Shown here piece by piece: positions 49,177-57,114 of a DNA stretch of 64,000 bases. A program made the position numbers and the translations under genes. The notes under the pieces were generated by a model, which was not told the origin of the DNA, ran no database searches, and was given only the letters and a program-made list of their open reading frames with translations. Location: contig CATYVQ010000001.1 in the NCBI GenBank assembly GCA_958413895.1, forward strand, positions 124,001 through 188,000, read 5' to 3'. This stretch comes from an uncultured Collinsella sp. (GTDB taxonomy: Bacteria > Actinomycetota > Coriobacteriia > Coriobacteriales > Coriobacteriaceae). Position 1 is the first letter of the stretch; every line of letters begins with the position of its first letter.

Positions 49177-49923
49177 CTAGAGGCGGTAGGGGGCGCCGCT
49201 GCGGATGATGGATTCGCGCACCAGGACATCCATGGCGTCGAGGGTGATCTCGGGCATCTCTCGGTACTTTTGCAGCACCGAGAGCTCGGTGCAGGCCAGA
49301 ATGACGCGGTCGCAGCCGCTACGGGCGAACTCCCACATCACGCGGTCGAACTTATCCATATCGGGCTCACGTCCGGCCTTCACATCATCGTAGATAAGCG
49401 ACATCACATCGTTCTGACGTTTCTCGCTGGGATAGACGACCTCAACACCCGCAGCCTTACATTCGCGGCCGTAGACGCCCGCGCCCACGGTTCCGTCGGT
49501 GCCCATGATGCCAATCTTGTGCACCGGCTCGGCCGGCATACTCAGGTTGGGGTCGAACTCGCACTCCCCCATCACCGCACCGGCCAGAGCATAGCGAACC
49601 GACTCGCGTGGCATGTGGATAATCGGCACTGTGGTAAACGACTGGATCTGGTCGTAGAAGTAGTGTGACGTGTTGCAGGGAATGGCAATGTGCGCACAGC
49701 CCAGCGACTCGAGTGCCTGGGCACACTCTTTCATGGTCGCCAGCAGCTTGGCATGCTCGCCGGTCTTAATGGCCAACGTGCGGTCGGGCATGGTCGACTT
49801 GGAGAGCACCACCATGTCGATATGTTCCTGATCGCAGGCAGCAGCCGTGTGGCGCACCACCTGGTCGTAGTAATACGACGTGGCCTCGGCGCCCATGCCG
49901 CCGATAACTCCCAGCTTTTCCAT
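49177..49923 (-). CDS. Aspartate/glutamate racemase family protein
   Basis: A 248-residue cofactor-independent racemase. LGVIGGMGAEATSYYYDQVV opens the fold; the catalytic cysteines lie in IPCNTSHYFYDQI and LACTELSVL. IGIMGTDGTVGAGVY fits aspartate racemase. Start at 49923 has AAGGAGG 5 nt upstream. It lies 84 bp after an ATP-grasp gene resembling D-aspartate ligases, in the same direction, which favours D-Asp production for the peptidoglycan cross-bridge; a MurI-type D-Glu role is less likely. Confidence 0.87.
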   Translation of the reverse strand: MEKLGVIGGMGAEATSYYYDQVVRHTAAACDQEHIDMVVLSKSTMPDRTLAIKTGEHAKLLATMKECAQALESLGCAHIAIPCNTSHYFYDQIQSFTTVPIIHMPRESVRYALAGAVMGECEFDPNLSMPAEPVHKIGIMGTDGTVGAGVYGRECKAAGVEVVYPSEKRQNDVMSLIYDDVKAGREPDMDKFDRVMWEFARSGCDRVILACTELSVLQKYREMPEITLDAMDVLVRESIIRSGAPYRL

Positions 49924-50007
49924 CGCCGCCTCCTTGGTGACGCTTGCGCAATTGCGCGTATCATACCCGCGCCCGCCCGATGCAAACCGGACGGGCGCCG
50001 CGCTCAT

Positions 50008-51264
50008 CTACTTGTAATACGTCTTGAACAGCTTGAAGTGGCGCAGCTTGGTGTGCCACATGCGCAGCCAGCGGTTAAAGACAAAGTCGCCCTTCATAAA
50101 CGAAGGGTCGGCGCCCTTGCCTTCCTTGTCCAGGCGATGCACCTTAGCGCGCAGCTCGGGATCCTTGACGTACTGGTCGACGACGCCCATGGGGACGACC
50201 ATCCACAGGGCCTCGTCCTGAGCCGTCACAAACTCCGGCTCAAACGGGCGGTTGAACACATACTCGTCCACCACATACTTGGCAACGTTAAAGCCACTGT
50301 TAGTGACATAGTAGTTGCTGCGGCCCTGGCGCGTGTTGAAATCGAAGAACTTAAACGAGCCGTCGCGCTCGTCGTACTTAACGTCAAAGTTGGAATAGCC
50401 CACAAAGTGAAGGTCCTCGAGCAACTTGCGCACGCCGCCCATGAGCTCGTCGTTGGGCTCGGTGATGATACAGGCATGGTTGCCGACACCGTGGGGCTGA
50501 TGCTCCTCGAGCAGCACATGGCCCAGGCACATCATGCGCACCTTGCCGTTGCGGTCGGAATAGCTGGTGAGCACGCGCATGTACTCATCGTTGCCGGGCA
50601 CGCGGTCCTGCAAGATCAGATCGTCGGTGTAGCCGCTGGCATACGAATCGCGAATGACCTGTTCCAGCTCGGCGCGGTCGGCAATCTCATAGGCCTTCTT
50701 CTGGCCCTCAAACTCGTGCTGCCACCACATGATGCCGTCAGAAGGCTTCAGAATCATCGGGTAAGGAAAATCGATCTGGTCGAGCACTTCGGCAGGCGCC
50801 TCACCCTGGGCATTGAGCATCGCCTTGGTAAAGGTAAACGTGTGCGGATAGGGCACGCCATGTTTCTCGCACAGCTCGTAGAAGATCTCCTTCTTCTGGC
50901 ACTGCTCAAGCATGCTATAGGGAGCGTAAGGCGCGACGATGTTATCCGCCAACTCATGGGCATCCTTGGCCTGAGCCACGAGGGCAACATAGTTGTCGCC
51001 ACAGCCCACAAGGACAATCGTCTTGTCGGCATGCGCTTGGGCAATGCCGTTGACGGTTTTGAGCATCACGGGCATGGTGTCGATATCCACGTTGGGCGTG
51101 TAGTCGATAATCTGGCTGCGGTACGCGGGACCCGTCTGGTACTTGCCAAAGACCAGACTCTTGACCTGGTACTCCTCGTAGAAGGCGCGCGCCACCGAAT
51201 AGGCGTTGATGTCGCCACCGAGCAGCACGGGAATGAACTCGCGCTCTGTAAATTGCAATGCCAT
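50008..51264 (-). CDS. ATP-grasp ligase, probable D-aspartate--peptidoglycan precursor ligase
   Basis: A 418-residue ATP-grasp enzyme. An N-terminal pre-ATP-grasp fold (PVLLGGDINAYSVARAFYEEY) is followed by PYPMILKPSDGIMWWQHEFEGQKKAYEI (ATP-binding Lys), DDLILQDRVPGND and the metal site FKFFDFNTRQGRSNYY. The overall pattern recalls the D-aspartate ligase Asl of enterococci, which attaches D-Asp to the stem-peptide lysine. Pairing with the racemase supports that. Other carboxylate-amine ligases share the fold, so substrate remains inferred. Confidence 0.75.
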   Translation of the reverse strand: MALQFTEREFIPVLLGGDINAYSVARAFYEEYQVKSLVFGKYQTGPAYRSQIIDYTPNVDIDTMPVMLKTVNGIAQAHADKTIVLVGCGDNYVALVAQAKDAHELADNIVAPYAPYSMLEQCQKKEIFYELCEKHGVPYPHTFTFTKAMLNAQGEAPAEVLDQIDFPYPMILKPSDGIMWWQHEFEGQKKAYEIADRAELEQVIRDSYASGYTDDLILQDRVPGNDEYMRVLTSYSDRNGKVRMMCLGHVLLEEHQPHGVGNHACIITEPNDELMGGVRKLLEDLHFVGYSNFDVKYDERDGSFKFFDFNTRQGRSNYYVTNSGFNVAKYVVDEYVFNRPFEPEFVTAQDEALWMVVPMGVVDQYVKDPELRAKVHRLDKEGKGADPSFMKGDFVFNRWLRMWHTKLRHFKLFKTYYK

Positions 51265-51484
51265 GGAAACTTCCTATCATGAACTGCCCACACAACGGGC
51301 GGTCTTTGCGCAACTGATTTATTCTAGCGTGCCAAGCCGCCGGCGCCCAAAGCTCCACCGTATCTATGGCAATCGACGCAATCGTCCAGCACGAAGGCGG
51401 CGCTCACCGTTGTATGACAATGGGCAATGAACCTACCATTGTTGTAGGATTCAACATGTTGCCCGCCCCGTCGAAAGGTGCACC

Positions 51485-52117
51485 GTGCCCCAGGCTCATC
51501 CGATCAACAACCCCATCATTGACGCCGCCGAGCGCGAACTTGCGGATCGTGCCCGGACGGCAGCTCCCCTACGCACCGCAAACGATGCTTACAACGGGCC
51601 TGCTCGTATCGTCTCAATCAACACGTCGGAGCACAAAGGCACTCGCAAGTCGCCCGTCGCCGATGGACGCGACACCGTCATCGAGCAATTTGGCCTCGCT
51701 ACCGATGCGCACGCCGGACATTGGCACCGCCAGGTCTCTTTTTTAGCCGCGGAGTCCATCCAGACGGCGCAGGCACGCGGGCTCGACGTACACGAGGGTG
51801 ACTTTGGAGAGAACTTCACAACCCGGGGCATCAACCTGCTCTCGCTCCCCTTGGGCACGCAGCTCAAGCTTGGCAGCGAGGTGCTCGTCGAAATCAGCCA
51901 AATCGGCAAGGTCTGCCACACACGCTGTGCTATCTACTATCTCGCTGGCGACTGCATCTTTCCGCACGAGGGCATTTTTGGCGTGGTACTAAAGGGCGGA
52001 GAGGTCCATATCGGCGACGATATCCAGGTAGTCAAACTCGGCGACGGCACCTGTTCGTTCACCCCTGCCGAAGCCCTCGAAGAGATTGAGCAGGCTCGTC
52101 AGGAGGGCGCGCTGTAG
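51485..52117 (+). CDS. MOSC domain protein
   Basis: A 210-residue protein with a MOSC beta-barrel (about 40-185): IVSINTSEHKGTRK, DAHAGHWHRQVSFLA, GDFGENFTTRGINL, and the family cysteine in ISQIGKVCHTRCAIYYLAGDCIF. MOSC proteins carry sulfur or molybdenum cofactor chemistry; no molybdenum genes are nearby, so the reaction is open. Starts at a GTG with AAAGGTG upstream. Confidence 0.85.
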   Translation: MPQAHPINNPIIDAAERELADRARTAAPLRTANDAYNGPARIVSINTSEHKGTRKSPVADGRDTVIEQFGLATDAHAGHWHRQVSFLAAESIQTAQARGLDVHEGDFGENFTTRGINLLSLPLGTQLKLGSEVLVEISQIGKVCHTRCAIYYLAGDCIFPHEGIFGVVLKGGEVHIGDDIQVVKLGDGTCSFTPAEALEEIEQARQEGAL

Positions 52118-52147
52118 CTGTAAAACCCCACGTTGAGATAGCTTTTA
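52113..52147 (+). terminator. Terminator of the MOSC gene
   Basis: GCTGTAAAA/TTTTACAGC hairpin overlapping the stop codon. No further T-tract. Confidence 0.65.
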
Positions 52148-52179
52148 CAGCCCTAAACTCCTCTCAAACAGGCCCCCGT

Positions 52180-52290
52180 AACGTTAAAGTTGAACTCTAT
52201 GGTTTCTCAACAATTCATCATAACTGCAGGTCAAAGCCAAAGCCTCAAGTTCAACTTGACCCTTTGGAACCTTTAAGGTTCAAGTTGAGG
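52180..52290 (+). promoter_or_regulatory. AAGTTGAAC repeats and palindrome upstream of the hydrolase
   Basis: TCAAGTT-C-AACTTGA (52245-52259) is a perfect palindrome; AAAGTTGAACT (upstream, near 52184) and GGTTCAAGTTGAGG (near 52277) repeat its half-sites. Together 52243-52285 can also fold as an imperfect hairpin. Candidate operator of the downstream cell-wall gene. Confidence 0.5.
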
Positions 52291-52351
52291 TCGAACGCAG
52301 TAGTAGAATACCGTTCGAACCATAACCTACGATTGATTGCAGAGGGACTGG

Positions 52352-53485
52352 ATGCAGCATTCGAATCATCGCACCGCAGCGCTCATTGCGTCGAAGCCGG
52401 CTCGTATCATCACGAGTGCCGCGCTCGCCGTTGCGCTGACGGCCACGCCGATGCTCTCCCCCGTTGCGGCGTATGCCGTCTCGCAGGCAACGCAGGACCA
52501 GCTTTCCGCAGCCCAGCAGAAGATCGAAGCCGCCACGAGCGCCTACAACGACGCCCGCACCAAACTCGATGACCTGCAAAAGCAGATTGACTCCAATGAG
52601 GCAAGCATCGAGGAAATCGAGGCTAAGCTTCCCGAGCAGCAGGCCAAGGCAAGCTCCGCCATGCGCGATCTGTACAAGTATCAGAAGGGCACCAATCCCA
52701 TCGTGAGCTTCCTGGTCAACGCGCAGAGCCTGGGTGAGTTCATCACGACCTGCAAATACACCAACCAGATCACGAGCTCGAGCGTCGACGAGATCGAAGA
52801 GCTCAATAACATGCAAACCGAACTCGAGCAGAACAAGGCTGAGCTCCAGCAGGCCAAGTCTCAGCTTGAGGCTGAGCAGAAAAACGCCGAGGATGCGCTG
52901 GCGCAGGCCCAGCAGCTCCGCAGCGAGGCACAGGCAAAAGCCGAGCAGGAAAATGCCGCCGAGCTTGCCAAGCTTGAGGCCGATAAGGCCGCTGCCGCCG
53001 AGAAGCTCTCGGGCGAGGGCGTAAGCGGCAGCAATTCCAGCAGCCAGGCCAACAACGCCAACACCACCATCGACACCACGCCGAACAACTCGAACAGCGG
53101 CAACTCCGATTACGACTCGTTCATTAATGAGTGGACGAGCCGCATCGACAACTACCTTGCCGGCTCCCCCATGGCAGGCCAGGGCTATAACTTTGCCGTT
53201 GCCGCCTGGAACACCGGCGTCGACCCTCGCTGGTCCCCCGCCATCGCCTGCATCGAGAGCACCAAGGGTGCTTATTGCGCCAATTCTTACAACGCCTGGG
53301 GATGGAGCGCCCGTGGCGGCGGTTGGCGCAGCTTTGGCAGCTGGAGCGAGGGCATCTCCGCTCACGTTGCCTATCTGGGCGCCAACTACGGCTCCACCCT
53401 TACCCCGGCAGCGGCCAAAAAGTACTGCCCGCCCACGTGGCAGGACTGGTACAACAAAGTCGCCGCTCAGATGAACCGCATCTAA
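52352..53485 (+). CDS. Secreted coiled-coil cell-wall hydrolase
   Basis: A 377-residue exported protein. Signal peptide (about 1-43, ending VAAYA), then a long coiled coil (about 45-220) of the PcsB/CwlO type (SAAQQKIEAATSAYNDARTKLDDLQKQI), a Ser/Asn/Thr linker, and a C-terminal domain (about 255-377) with ACIESTKGAYCANSYNAWGWSA and YLGANYG, which resembles a lysozyme-like or glucosaminidase fold with a glutamate in the first motif. It probably cleaves peptidoglycan, perhaps regulated by FtsEX (inference). I chose the ATG at 52352 (AGAGGG 5 nt upstream) over a TTG at 52337. Confidence 0.8.
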   Translation: MQHSNHRTAALIASKPARIITSAALAVALTATPMLSPVAAYAVSQATQDQLSAAQQKIEAATSAYNDARTKLDDLQKQIDSNEASIEEIEAKLPEQQAKASSAMRDLYKYQKGTNPIVSFLVNAQSLGEFITTCKYTNQITSSSVDEIEELNNMQTELEQNKAELQQAKSQLEAEQKNAEDALAQAQQLRSEAQAKAEQENAAELAKLEADKAAAAEKLSGEGVSGSNSSSQANNANTTIDTTPNNSNSGNSDYDSFINEWTSRIDNYLAGSPMAGQGYNFAVAAWNTGVDPRWSPAIACIESTKGAYCANSYNAWGWSARGGGWRSFGSWSEGISAHVAYLGANYGSTLTPAAAKKYCPPTWQDWYNKVAAQMNRI

Positions 53486-53495
53486 GTGCAACTGC

Positions 53496-53521
53496 AAAGG
53501 GCCCCAATGGGGCCCTTTTTC
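53496..53521. terminator. Terminator after the hydrolase gene
   Basis: AAAGGGCCCC/GGGGCCCTTT with a 4-nt loop, followed by TTC. Also usable by the converging kinase gene. Confidence 0.9.
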
Positions 53522-53523
53522 TT

Positions 53524-54903
53524 TTAGGTAGCGGAGGTATCGACGACGCCGGTCGCATTGGCAACCGCGACTATGACGATTATGCATAGGAGCAGCACAC
53601 CCAATGCCTTGAGCCAGAGTTTCGCGAGCTTCTTGCCGCGATAGCTGTCGAGCAATGCGAATCGCCGACGAAGACGGCGCTTATCGAGCAGCGCAAAATG
53701 CATAAGCACCATAAGGCCATCGACAAAGAAAAAATACTCGATTATGAGAAGCCACGTCGGGTAGCTTTGGTTTGCTCCGGTGGGATGAAAGACGGCAAAG
53801 TGGCTACCGGCAAAGAACACAAGCAACGAGAAGCAGACGAGCGTATTCCAAATGCGCCCCAGAGACTCCGGAACGCGAGAGAGCAGACCGCATGTAGCGG
53901 AGGCGGCAGGGCCAGGAAGCCCTGCGGATTTCTGGAGCCCTTGGGGCGTCAACACCGTCTCCGAGGCCGGAGTACGGACAGGCGCAGGCGCAGAAGGCCG
54001 CACGGGGCGACTCAGATCGTATGCTGCGTGCGTCGCCCGTCCCAACGCTTCCGCACTCGCAAAACGCTTGGCCGGGTCGAGCGCCATCGACATGCAGACG
54101 GCATCGGCAAGTGGAGCGGGAATGCCGCGCGCCTCGCATTGCTCGCGCATGTCGAGCCCTGGTTTAGGGTCGACTCCCGTCAAGCAGAAGAACAACAGGG
54201 CGCCAAGTGCGTAGACATCGCTGCGCACACTCGTCTGCCCAAACCCATACTGCTCGGGCGGCGCATAGGGTCGCGTGCCAAACTTGACGGTGTCGGCATC
54301 GGCGCCATCGCGCCATACGCGGGCGATCCCCAAGTCGATAATCACCAGCGATGAAAATGTCAAGCCGTCATCAGGCGTATAGTTGGCACCTGTCACGATG
54401 ATATTCGACGGCTTGAGGTCGCGATGGATCACCGGCGCCGACGTCTCCCCCGCTATTGCAAAACCGGCGTGGAGCTCGCCCACGGCATCGCATAGGGCAG
54501 GATACAATTCACGCGCATAATCGGGGGTGGCTCCCAGACGGTCCACCAGCGCCCCGAGCGTCTCCCCTTCGATGTATTCCATAACCACGTTGAGCTCGTC
54601 GCCCACACGACGACAATCGACGATTCTGGGCAGGTGCTCAAAACGCCTGCCTGCCCGCTGAGCGGCAAACAGGCGCTCGTATGCCCCGCCGATTTGAGCC
54701 GAAGCATCGATGCGTTTACGGACAAAGGGGCCGAGCGAACCACCGCCGGTTCCTTCAAAGTACACGAGCTCGGTTGTTTCAACGGACGAGTGCTTAAGTA
54801 CACGCTCCACACGATAGCTGTCGTCGCGATCGAGCGACGCCAGGTGCTCGGCAAGCGCTGCGGTCAGCTCGTCATCGGAATATGTTGGGGTCTGAGTATC
54901 CAT
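53524..54903 (-). CDS. Membrane-anchored Ser/Thr protein kinase (PknB-like fold)
   Basis: A 459-residue Hanks-type kinase. The kinase domain (about 25-295) has FVRKRIDASA (ATP-binding Lys), the catalytic loop VIHRDLKPSNIIV, IDLGIARVW (Asp-Leu-Gly for the usual Asp-Phe-Gly) and APPEQYGFGQTSVRSDVYALG. Then a Pro-rich linker and two hydrophobic segments near the C-terminus. There is no PASTA region, unlike PknB. The start is uncertain: ATGs at 54903 and 54912 both have weak ribosome sites. A DNA-binding protein and a FxLYD protein follow upstream in the same direction. Confidence 0.88.
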   Translation of the reverse strand: MDTQTPTYSDDELTAALAEHLASLDRDDSYRVERVLKHSSVETTELVYFEGTGGGSLGPFVRKRIDASAQIGGAYERLFAAQRAGRRFEHLPRIVDCRRVGDELNVVMEYIEGETLGALVDRLGATPDYARELYPALCDAVGELHAGFAIAGETSAPVIHRDLKPSNIIVTGANYTPDDGLTFSSLVIIDLGIARVWRDGADADTVKFGTRPYAPPEQYGFGQTSVRSDVYALGALLFFCLTGVDPKPGLDMREQCEARGIPAPLADAVCMSMALDPAKRFASAEALGRATHAAYDLSRPVRPSAPAPVRTPASETVLTPQGLQKSAGLPGPAASATCGLLSRVPESLGRIWNTLVCFSLLVFFAGSHFAVFHPTGANQSYPTWLLIIEYFFFVDGLMVLMHFALLDKRRLRRRFALLDSYRGKKLAKLWLKALGVLLLCIIVIVAVANATGVVDTSAT

Positions 54904-55001
54904 AGCTTCCATCATAGCGCAGGGCGCAGACACCCCATGGCATCTGCGCCCCGTTCGCTTGCATCGTTGTTCGGCAGCTCCACCGGCTCAGATATCAGCC
55001 G

Positions 55002-55424
55002 CTAACTCACCGTCTCCTCGCCAAAGCGATACAGCTCCTCGTTGACCTTTTGGAGGCTGCACCCGCGATCGATGCAAAAGATGATAATCGCGTCGCGGCG
55101 GTCCTTGCAGTTAAGGACGCTTACCCCGGCAGCCGTCAGCGCACGGTTAGTCTCTTTGAGCGTCAGCGCCATCGCAAAGGCAATCTGCAGCACCTTATTG
55201 CGGCTCGGATGCCGCGCACCGGTAAAGATCTGATAGCCAAACGTCTCGTTGAGATCGGCCATACGAACCACGCGCGAGCGCTCCAAGCCCTTTTCCTGCA
55301 GTAGCTGCTTCAGATAGTCCGAAAGCGACGGGGCGGCAAAGTCGTGTTCTTTGATATAGCCATCGATGTTTGGCGCGTCGAGAAGCTCATTGAGTAACTC
55401 GTCAGTCAGCTTTTTATCGGGCAT
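55002..55424 (-). CDS. Helix-turn-helix protein next to the kinase
   Basis: A 140-residue protein. Residues about 30-105 resemble an XRE-type helix-turn-helix (SLSDYLKQLLQEKGLERSRVVRMADLNETFGYQIFTGARHPSRNKVLQIAFAM is the relevant region). The remainder, KDRRDAIIIFCIDRGCSLQKVNEELYRFGEE, is a helical tail. It may work with the kinase (inference). GGGAGG precedes the ATG by about 9 nt. Confidence 0.75.
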   Translation of the reverse strand: MPDKKLTDELLNELLDAPNIDGYIKEHDFAAPSLSDYLKQLLQEKGLERSRVVRMADLNETFGYQIFTGARHPSRNKVLQIAFAMALTLKETNRALTAAGVSVLNCKDRRDAIIIFCIDRGCSLQKVNEELYRFGEETVS

Positions 55425-55456
55425 ACGACCTCACCTCCCCCAGCGCATGCAACATG

Positions 55457-55900
55457 CTAGAAACCGCTCACATCCGAGCGCTCCCAACTGGCGACCTGAT
55501 CGGGAGACACCGTACCCAGCGCCTCGAACTTCCAGGAGCCGCCCGCCTTCAGATGATTGGTGTTTGCAAGAGCCGTTCCAACCTGGTTGCCGTCAGCATC
55601 ATACAGAACATACTCAATCTGAATGTAGCTCTTTTCCTTGTCCGTGTTATTGGTCAGCGTGCCCGTGATCTTATAAGTAAACTGATTGGAAGTGTCTTCA
55701 GCCTCGTCAGCAATGGTATACGGCTCTTGCGGTTCTTTTTGCTCCTCAGCCTGCTGTGTCGTCTCGGCAGGTTTTGCCGAATCGCTCGCAGACGAATCGG
55801 TTGAGTTGCTGCCCATGGAGCCCACGGCACCGACAATAACCAGCACCACGATGACGCCTAGGACAATCTTGCCGATCGGCTTCTTTCCCTCTTTTGCCAT
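55457..55900 (-). CDS. Membrane-anchored FxLYD domain protein
   Basis: A 147-residue protein: a lysine-rich start, one hydrophobic helix (about 10-28, IGKIVLGVIVVLVIVGAVG), a Ser/Thr/Glu linker, and an FxLYD-type immunoglobulin-like domain (about 68-147; YKITGTLTNNTDKEKSYIQIEYVLYDADGNQVGTA). Extracytoplasmic; function unknown. It begins inside a strong inverted repeat that also covers its ribosome site. Confidence 0.8.
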   Translation of the reverse strand: MAKEGKKPIGKIVLGVIVVLVIVGAVGSMGSNSTDSSASDSAKPAETTQQAEEQKEPQEPYTIADEAEDTSNQFTYKITGTLTNNTDKEKSYIQIEYVLYDADGNQVGTALANTNHLKAGGSWKFEALGTVSPDQVASWERSDVSGF

Positions 55901-55905
55901 TATGC

Positions 55906-55963
55906 ATCCTTCCTACGATCCGGCTACCGTGCCGGCACACAGCACATCGTAGGAAGGATTATA
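55906..55963 (-). promoter_or_regulatory. Inverted repeat covering the ribosome site of the FxLYD gene
   Basis: Perfect 14-bp arms (ATCCTTCCTACGAT at 55906-55919, ATCGTAGGAAGGAT at 55946-55959) flank a 26-bp spacer. The arm near the gene holds AGGAAGGA, the ribosome site. A TATAAT box (55963-55958) overlaps the distal arm, so this could act as a DNA operator or, if transcription starts further upstream, as an RNA switch. Confidence 0.6.
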
Positions 55964-56064
55964 CTTGAATTCATTAGCTGAGAGCTAAGGTTGCGGTAAA
56001 CGGCCAATGCGGTTATCCAAACGCCGAGCAAACGCACTTTGCGCGACCGTCTGCTGGCAGCGCA

Positions 56065-56388
56065 TCAACCCACCGTGACGGATTCCCCAGTAAAGGCACT
56101 GATCATCAACAGGACAAAGAACACCAGGTAGCTGACACTCAGCGGGTACGCAATAATCAGGAAGACGACCCAGCCGACATTGGTTTTACCGTCGGCACGG
56201 CGTTGCTCGCGATTGCGGCAGAGCCAAATCGTCACGCCAATAGCCACAATCAACAGCACGAGTGCCGCTGCTGCCAACCCGGCAAGCGCAAACATCACGC
56301 CAATGCTCACAGCGATGACCGGAAGCAGCAGCAAACCGCACCCGCATCCACCCGGACTATATACGGCAGACTGTCGGCGTCGCCTCAT
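56065..56388 (-). CDS. Small membrane protein, unknown
   Basis: A 107-residue protein with a basic start (RRRRQSAVYSPGGCGCG), one long hydrophobic stretch (about 20-55, probably two helices), a polar loop (CRNREQRRADGKTN) and a third hydrophobic segment. No family recognised. I chose the ATG at 56388; a GTG at 56418, overlapping the higA stop, is an alternative. Confidence 0.55.
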   Translation of the reverse strand: MRRRRQSAVYSPGGCGCGLLLLPVIAVSIGVMFALAGLAAAALVLLIVAIGVTIWLCRNREQRRADGKTNVGWVVFLIIAYPLSVSYLVFFVLLMISAFTGESVTVG

Positions 56389-56417
56389 CGCCGCGCCACC
56401 CCCATCATCTTTGAGCA

Positions 56418-56759
56418 CTACAGTGCGATGGCCTGCTGAACAGGAACGATCTTGTCGAGTTCCGGTTCGATCCGCCTTTTCTCGGCCTCAAGGTCAAACG
56501 CCACCTGAGCGCGCAGCCAATAACCATCCGTCAGGCCAAAATAACGGCAAAGACGGAGGTCGGTGTCGGCCGTCACGCGACGTTTTCCCAAGACAATCTG
56601 CCCGATACGCTGAGCCGGAATCCCAGTCTCTTTCGCAAGGCGATATTGAGAAATGCCCATGGGAACAAGAAACTCCTCTTTGAGAAGCTCACCAGGAGTC
56701 ACCGGCGACAGCAAATCGGCCGAAGTCTCATCACTTGTGATAATCGACGATTTCGACAT
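56418..56759 (-). CDS. higA: Antitoxin HigA, XRE family
   Basis: A 113-residue antitoxin. VTPGELLKEEFLVPMGISQYRLAKETGIPAQRIGQIVLGKRRVTADTDLRLCRYFG is the typical HigA helix-turn-helix. It should neutralise HigB and repress the pair. It overlaps higB by 29 bp. The ATG at 56759 is chosen (AGGAG 10 nt upstream); a longer reading to 56834 would lie within the toxin gene. Confidence 0.92.
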   Translation of the reverse strand: MSKSSIITSDETSADLLSPVTPGELLKEEFLVPMGISQYRLAKETGIPAQRIGQIVLGKRRVTADTDLRLCRYFGLTDGYWLRAQVAFDLEAEKRRIEPELDKIVPVQQAIAL

Positions 56760-57012
56760 TCCAAGCCATCTCCTGTCTCCACTCAAAACAGACCCGATAG
56801 CGCTCGTTAACACGGATGCTATATTGACCGGCACGATCGCCCTTCAAAGCTTCCAGGCGGTTGCCCGGCGGAACGCGAAGATCATCAAGCGAAGCACAAA
56901 CCTGTAGTTGGCGAATCTTCCTCAACGCAACACGCTCAAAGGGCACGAACCTCCTGACCCGCACACCCATGGCAAAGCGTTCGGTATCCTCATCTTTATA
57001 CGATGCAATCAT
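56731..57012 (-). CDS. higB: Toxin HigB, RelE superfamily
   Basis: A 93-residue ribosome-dependent mRNA interferase. ALRKIRQLQVCASLDDLRVPPGNRLEALKGDRAGQYSIRVNERYRVCFEW is the HigB core. The toxin precedes the antitoxin, as usual for HigBA. A palindromic operator lies just upstream. Confidence 0.92.
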   Translation of the reverse strand: MIASYKDEDTERFAMGVRVRRFVPFERVALRKIRQLQVCASLDDLRVPPGNRLEALKGDRAGQYSIRVNERYRVCFEWRQEMAWNVEIVDYHK

Positions 57013-57023
57013 AGTATCGCCTT

Positions 57024-57069
57024 ACGTTAGTAACGTCAAACGTTTCTATAGACTTACATCTCTATTATA
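57024..57069 (-). promoter_or_regulatory. higBA promoter and operator
   Basis: ACGTTA-G-TAACGT (57024-57036) and AAACGTTT (57038-57045) are palindromes between a TATAAT -10 box (57069-57064, minus strand) and the higB start. Positioned to block transcription when bound by HigA. Confidence 0.65.
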
Positions 57070-57114
57070 TCGTACGTTTGTTCGTGTCTTCTAGAACAAA
57101 TAGTCCTTCACGCC

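Noticed and set aside
54903..54933. Extended N-terminus of the kinase from 54933
   Set aside because: The extra ten residues contain alternative ATGs and no good ribosome site; the shorter start is adequate though not certain.
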